From assembly GCA_964551925.1 (NCBI GenBank), contig CAZKFA010000040.1, forward strand, positions 1 through 10,164: a DNA stretch of 10,164 nucleotides, written 5' to 3'. Position 1 is the first letter of the stretch. Every line of letters begins with the position of its first letter. Positions 7,807-10,164 of the stretch are shown here, one piece after another. The position numbers and the translations under genes were made by a program. This DNA is from CAZKFA01 sp964551925. Its GTDB lineage: Bacteria; Cyanobacteriota; Vampirovibrionia; LMEP-6097. The notes beneath the pieces are model-generated. The model was not told the origin of the DNA, searched no databases, and worked only from the letters and a program-made list of their open reading frames with translations.

Positions 7807-7834
7807 AGTATATCAGGATTAAATCACCTGTAAA
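7807..7834 (-). promoter_or_regulatory. Promoter of secD inside the ispE-secD junction (leaderless type)
   Basis: On the minus strand TTTACA (7834-7829, five of six to TTGACA) and TATACT (7812-7807, five of six to TATAAT) are 16 bp apart. The -10 is preceded by TGA, giving the extended TGN form. The hexamer ends 6 nt before the secD ATG, so the first transcribed base would be the A of the start codon. The -35 lies in the 3' end of ispE. secD and downstream genes may thus be transcribed both from the ispE promoter and from here. Confidence 0.6.
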
Positions 7835-8727
7835 AACCCCGTAGCAAAAACCTCAAAATTTGGATATTTTTGCTGAATTTTGGGAATAATGTCAGAAGCA
7901 GGGTTTTCAAAAAAACCCAACATTGCTGAACCAGAACCACTTAACAAGACTTCTTTAGCTCCATTCGTTAGCAGAATCTCTTGAATCTCTAATAGTGTTG
8001 GATAATTTTCAAAAATCACATCCTCAAAATTATTATACAAGCCTAATTGCTTGCGATATATAGTAGTTGGTTTATCAGAGAATAACTTATAAGCTAGTGG
8101 TGTTGCTATCCCAAAATCCGGCTTCACCACCAACAGATTAGCATAAGAATCATAATCAAAATTAATCTTACGGCGTACAAACTTCTCTCCTTTAGATTCT
8201 GCGTAAAGTCGAGGGGTATCCAACGAGAGCAAACAAAAGGGCACGTCAGAACCCAATTGACTAGCGAGTTTTAGCAATTCCTTCTGACTTAAGGACCAAT
8301 CAAAATTCTCTGCAAAAAAACGATTTAAAATCCTCAACGTAGCAGCTGCATCAGCACTAGCACCAGCCAAACCTGCTGCCATTGGAATTTGCTTATCAAT
8401 AAAGATCTCAATGCTAACTTTATTCATCACTGAGATAATTTGCTTAGATGGTACCTTTGCAAAATAAATCTCAATAGCACGTACGACAAGATTATCAGAA
8501 CCTAATGCGACAATATTAGGATCATTCGAGTCTATAACTACATTAAATTCAATATCATCAGCATCACCAGAATCGACAACAATAGAATAAGTCAGATAGT
8601 CTGACAACTCTATAGCCTGAAACACTGTCTCCAAATTATGATAGCCATCAGGTCTCTGCGCCAAAATCTGCAAAAATAGGTTAATTTTGGCAGGAGCTCT
8701 TTCTAAATAAACGGCTTTTTTAATCAT
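7819..8727 (-). CDS. ispE: 4-diphosphocytidyl-2-C-methyl-D-erythritol kinase IspE
   Basis: A complete 302-residue GHMP kinase that phosphorylates the 2-hydroxyl of CDP-methylerythritol with ATP, the fourth step of the MEP pathway to isopentenyl diphosphate in the cytoplasm. Diagnostic stretches are APAKINLFLQIL (11-22, catalytic Lys14), RPDGYHNLETVFQAI (25-39), the ATP-binding glycine/serine motif PMAAGLAGASADAAA (115-129), LGSDVPFCL (159-166, catalytic Asp161) and the C-terminal LLSGSGSAMLGFF (261-273). The GLAGAS variant of the usual GLGGGSS resembles cyanobacterial enzymes. An in-frame TAG immediately before the ATG fixes the start, and no Shine-Dalgarno sequence is apparent. It is the first gene of the ispE-secD-DUF3326-acpS group and diverges from the radical-SAM gene across 68 bp. 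Confidence 0.96.
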   Translation of the reverse strand: MIKKAVYLERAPAKINLFLQILAQRPDGYHNLETVFQAIELSDYLTYSIVVDSGDADDIEFNVVIDSNDPNIVALGSDNLVVRAIEIYFAKVPSKQIISVMNKVSIEIFIDKQIPMAAGLAGASADAAATLRILNRFFAENFDWSLSQKELLKLASQLGSDVPFCLLSLDTPRLYAESKGEKFVRRKINFDYDSYANLLVVKPDFGIATPLAYKLFSDKPTTIYRKQLGLYNNFEDVIFENYPTLLEIQEILLTNGAKEVLLSGSGSAMLGFFENPASDIIPKIQQKYPNFEVFATGFLQVI

Positions 8728-8746
8728 CTACATTCTAGATAACAGC

Positions 8747-8775
8747 ATAATAGGCTATAATTCTCTATTAGTCAA
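8747..8775 (-). promoter_or_regulatory. Sigma-70-type promoter of ispE
   Basis: On the minus strand TTGACT (8775-8770) and TATTAT (8752-8747) are separated by exactly 17 bp, each five of six to consensus. The predicted transcription start is near 8740, giving a leader of only about 13 nt without a Shine-Dalgarno sequence before the ATG at 8727. This is the best-formed promoter in the window. Confidence 0.65.
8756..8761 (+). promoter_or_regulatory. Candidate -10 box of the radical-SAM/DUF512 gene
   Basis: A perfect TATAAT on the plus strand, 34 nt before the ATG at 8796. No good -35 is seen at 16-18 bp. It lies inside the spacer of the ispE promoter on the opposite strand, so polymerase binding at the two divergent promoters would be mutually exclusive. 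Confidence 0.4.
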
Positions 8776-8795
8776 TAGACTTAGCAACAAGCCTC

Positions 8796-10164
8796 ATGGA
8801 GAATAACCTAATACACAAATCTGACTTAAAGCAGATCAGGCGCAGAGTCGGTAACAGGGACATTAAACTAGTCACGGCTCCAGCTAGCATTATTAGCATA
8901 ACAGCTAATTCACTTGCAGCAAAGCATGGACTTAAAATTGGTGATCGCATTCTTGAAATCAATGGACAGAGAATGCAAGATATTTTTGATTTTGATTTTA
9001 CATTCGCTCAAGAAGATCAAATTGAACTATTAATAGATCGTGATGGCAAACAATTTGATATTGAAATAGAAAAAGAGCCCGAGGATAACTTTGGAGCAAG
9101 CTTTACAACCCCTGTCTTTAACGGCGTTAGAGAATGTGCCAACAAATGCCCATTTTGCTTTATTGAAAATCAACCTTACGAGAATACACGCGAAAGTCTG
9201 CATCTAAGAGATGATGATTTCCGGCTTAGTTATCTACATGGAACTTACATCACCTTAACTAATCTTTCTTACTCTGACAGAGTTCGCATTGAAGAACTGA
9301 GACCGGGACCATTATACGTATCAGTCCATGCCACCGAAGCAGCATTAAGAAATATTATGCTCGGACGTAAGAAGTCAATCCCAATCCTTGAGGAGCTTAG
9401 ATGGTTAGATAGCCTTGGTATCCCAGTGCATACTCAGATAGTGGTCTGTCCTGGATTGAATGATGGTAAAGCTCTAGAACAAACAATCAAAGAGCTATTT
9501 ACTCTCAAAGACAAGCCTGTAGTCTCCGTAGCAGTCGTACCTGTAGGATTAACCAAATATCATCGCGGGCAATTAAGACGCATGACTACTGATGAAGCCT
9601 TTGAGACAATCAATATCATAGAAGATTGGGAGAAGATTAATCCACGAAAACACAAAAATTTTGTTTTCCTTTCTGACGAATTTTATTTAATGACACACAG
9701 CCCAGTACCAGAGAAGAAATACTATGGTGATTATCCACAATTAGAAGACGGTGTTGGTATGACAAGAATGTTCTTAGAAGAATTAGAGCAAGAACTTACG
9801 AAGCTCAAAACCACTAAAATAGAGCCTCAGGCAATATCATGGATCAATGGTACTATCTCCAAACCAATCATTGAGAAATGTGCTCAATTGATCTCAAGTA
9901 AAATACCAGGACTAACATTGAAGCCAATTTTCTTAGAATCAATATTCTGGGGGACAACCAATGTCTCTGGTTTATTGACTGGTAATGATATAGTACAAGG
10001 GCTTAAATACATCGACCGCAAATTACTTGGTGATAAGATTATTATTCCTAGCGTTATGCTCAAAAGCGACTCTGATATTTTTCTTGATGATATGACTCTG
10101 ACAGAATTAGAACAAGTTCTAGGAGTTACTTGTAAGAAGGCTTGGGGAGCAAAAGAACTTTTGA
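8796..10164 (+). CDS. PDZ / radical-SAM / DUF512 protein (TIGR03279-like), 3' end open at window edge
   Basis: 456 codons are visible and no stop is reached in frame; the TGA at the very end of the window is out of frame. An N-terminal PDZ-like region (about 25-92, with HGLKIGDRILEINGQ) is followed by the radical-SAM cluster motif CANKCPFC, with C114, C118 and C121 as 4Fe-4S ligands. Then come IENQP, DDDFRLSYLHGTYITLTNL and HAQIVVCPG-like text (HTQIVVCPGLNDG). The DUF512 part includes LSDEFYLM and YPQLEDGVGMTRMF, and the end shows TTNVSGLLTGNDI and IFLDDMTL. This order matches the family called putative FeS-containing cyanobacterial oxidoreductase; its substrate is unknown. It is expected to bind SAM and an iron-sulfur cluster. 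The start is fixed by an upstream in-frame TAG without an intervening ATG. The match to the family's end suggests only a few residues are missing. No clear ribosome binding site is visible. Confidence 0.9.
   Translation, partial: MENNLIHKSDLKQIRRRVGNRDIKLVTAPASIISITANSLAAKHGLKIGDRILEINGQRMQDIFDFDFTFAQEDQIELLIDRDGKQFDIEIEKEPEDNFGASFTTPVFNGVRECANKCPFCFIENQPYENTRESLHLRDDDFRLSYLHGTYITLTNLSYSDRVRIEELRPGPLYVSVHATEAALRNIMLGRKKSIPILEELRWLDSLGIPVHTQIVVCPGLNDGKALEQTIKELFTLKDKPVVSVAVVPVGLTKYHRGQLRRMTTDEAFETINIIEDWEKINPRKHKNFVFLSDEFYLMTHSPVPEKKYYGDYPQLEDGVGMTRMFLEELEQELTKLKTTKIEPQAISWINGTISKPIIEKCAQLISSKIPGLTLKPIFLESIFWGTTNVSGLLTGNDIVQGLKYIDRKLLGDKIIIPSVMLKSDSDIFLDDMTLTELEQVLGVTCKKAWGAKELL

Noticed and set aside
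8768..8962. 64-residue minus-strand frame over the start of the radical-SAM gene
   Set aside because: Antisense to the PDZ coding sequence and overlaps the ispE -35; no protein features of its own.
10162..10164. TGA at the last three bases as the stop of the radical-SAM gene
   Set aside because: It is one base out of frame; the frame from ATG 8796 reads Leu-Leu and continues past the edge.

Overview
The window is AT-rich, dense bacterial chromosome with eight protein genes and almost no spare DNA. Several proteins point to the cyanobacterial phylum. The SSB is short and of the cyanobacterial/plastid type. A DUF3326 protein is present, a family I know mainly from cyanobacteria. A PDZ plus radical-SAM plus DUF512 protein matches the 'cyanobacterial FeS oxidoreductase' type (TIGR03279), and IspE has a cyanobacterial-style GHMP motif. 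The low G+C, the absence of photosynthesis genes here and the unfamiliar 623-residue protein would fit a non-photosynthetic relative such as Vampirovibrionia/Melainabacteria. That placement is inference; a true cyanobacterium or another sister lineage is not excluded. An MCE (MlaD-like) lipid-transport protein suggests a two-membrane cell. A run of exactly 100 N shows that this is a scaffolded draft assembly.

Left block (1-4580, all on the minus strand): an uncharacterised 623-residue protein, then dnaK, then an MCE-domain protein that starts one codon after the dnaK stop and runs off the left edge. Centre: ssb on the plus strand diverges from the unknown gene across a 112-bp promoter region that holds a GC-rich palindrome. 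Its 3' end overlaps the convergent acpS by 20 bp. Right block (5024-8727, minus strand): an apparent operon in the order ispE, secD, DUF3326 gene, (gap), acpS. It combines isoprenoid precursor synthesis, protein export, an unknown function and activation of acyl carrier protein, and so leans towards envelope and lipid supply. On the right edge, the PDZ/radical-SAM/DUF512 gene diverges from ispE and is open at the last base, probably only a few residues short of complete.

The content is mostly housekeeping, and I see no mobile element, CRISPR array, RNA gene or defence system. The most interesting structural signal is that four genes (dnaK, the 623-residue gene, ssb, secD) have a TANNNT -10-like hexamer ending exactly 6-7 nt before the ATG, with no well-placed Shine-Dalgarno sequence. 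This suggests leaderless transcripts. Other points worth following are the unknown protein with a possible His/Glu metal site, a secD with no secF beside it, and the tight dnaK-MCE coupling. No gene-free stretch exceeds 300 bases.
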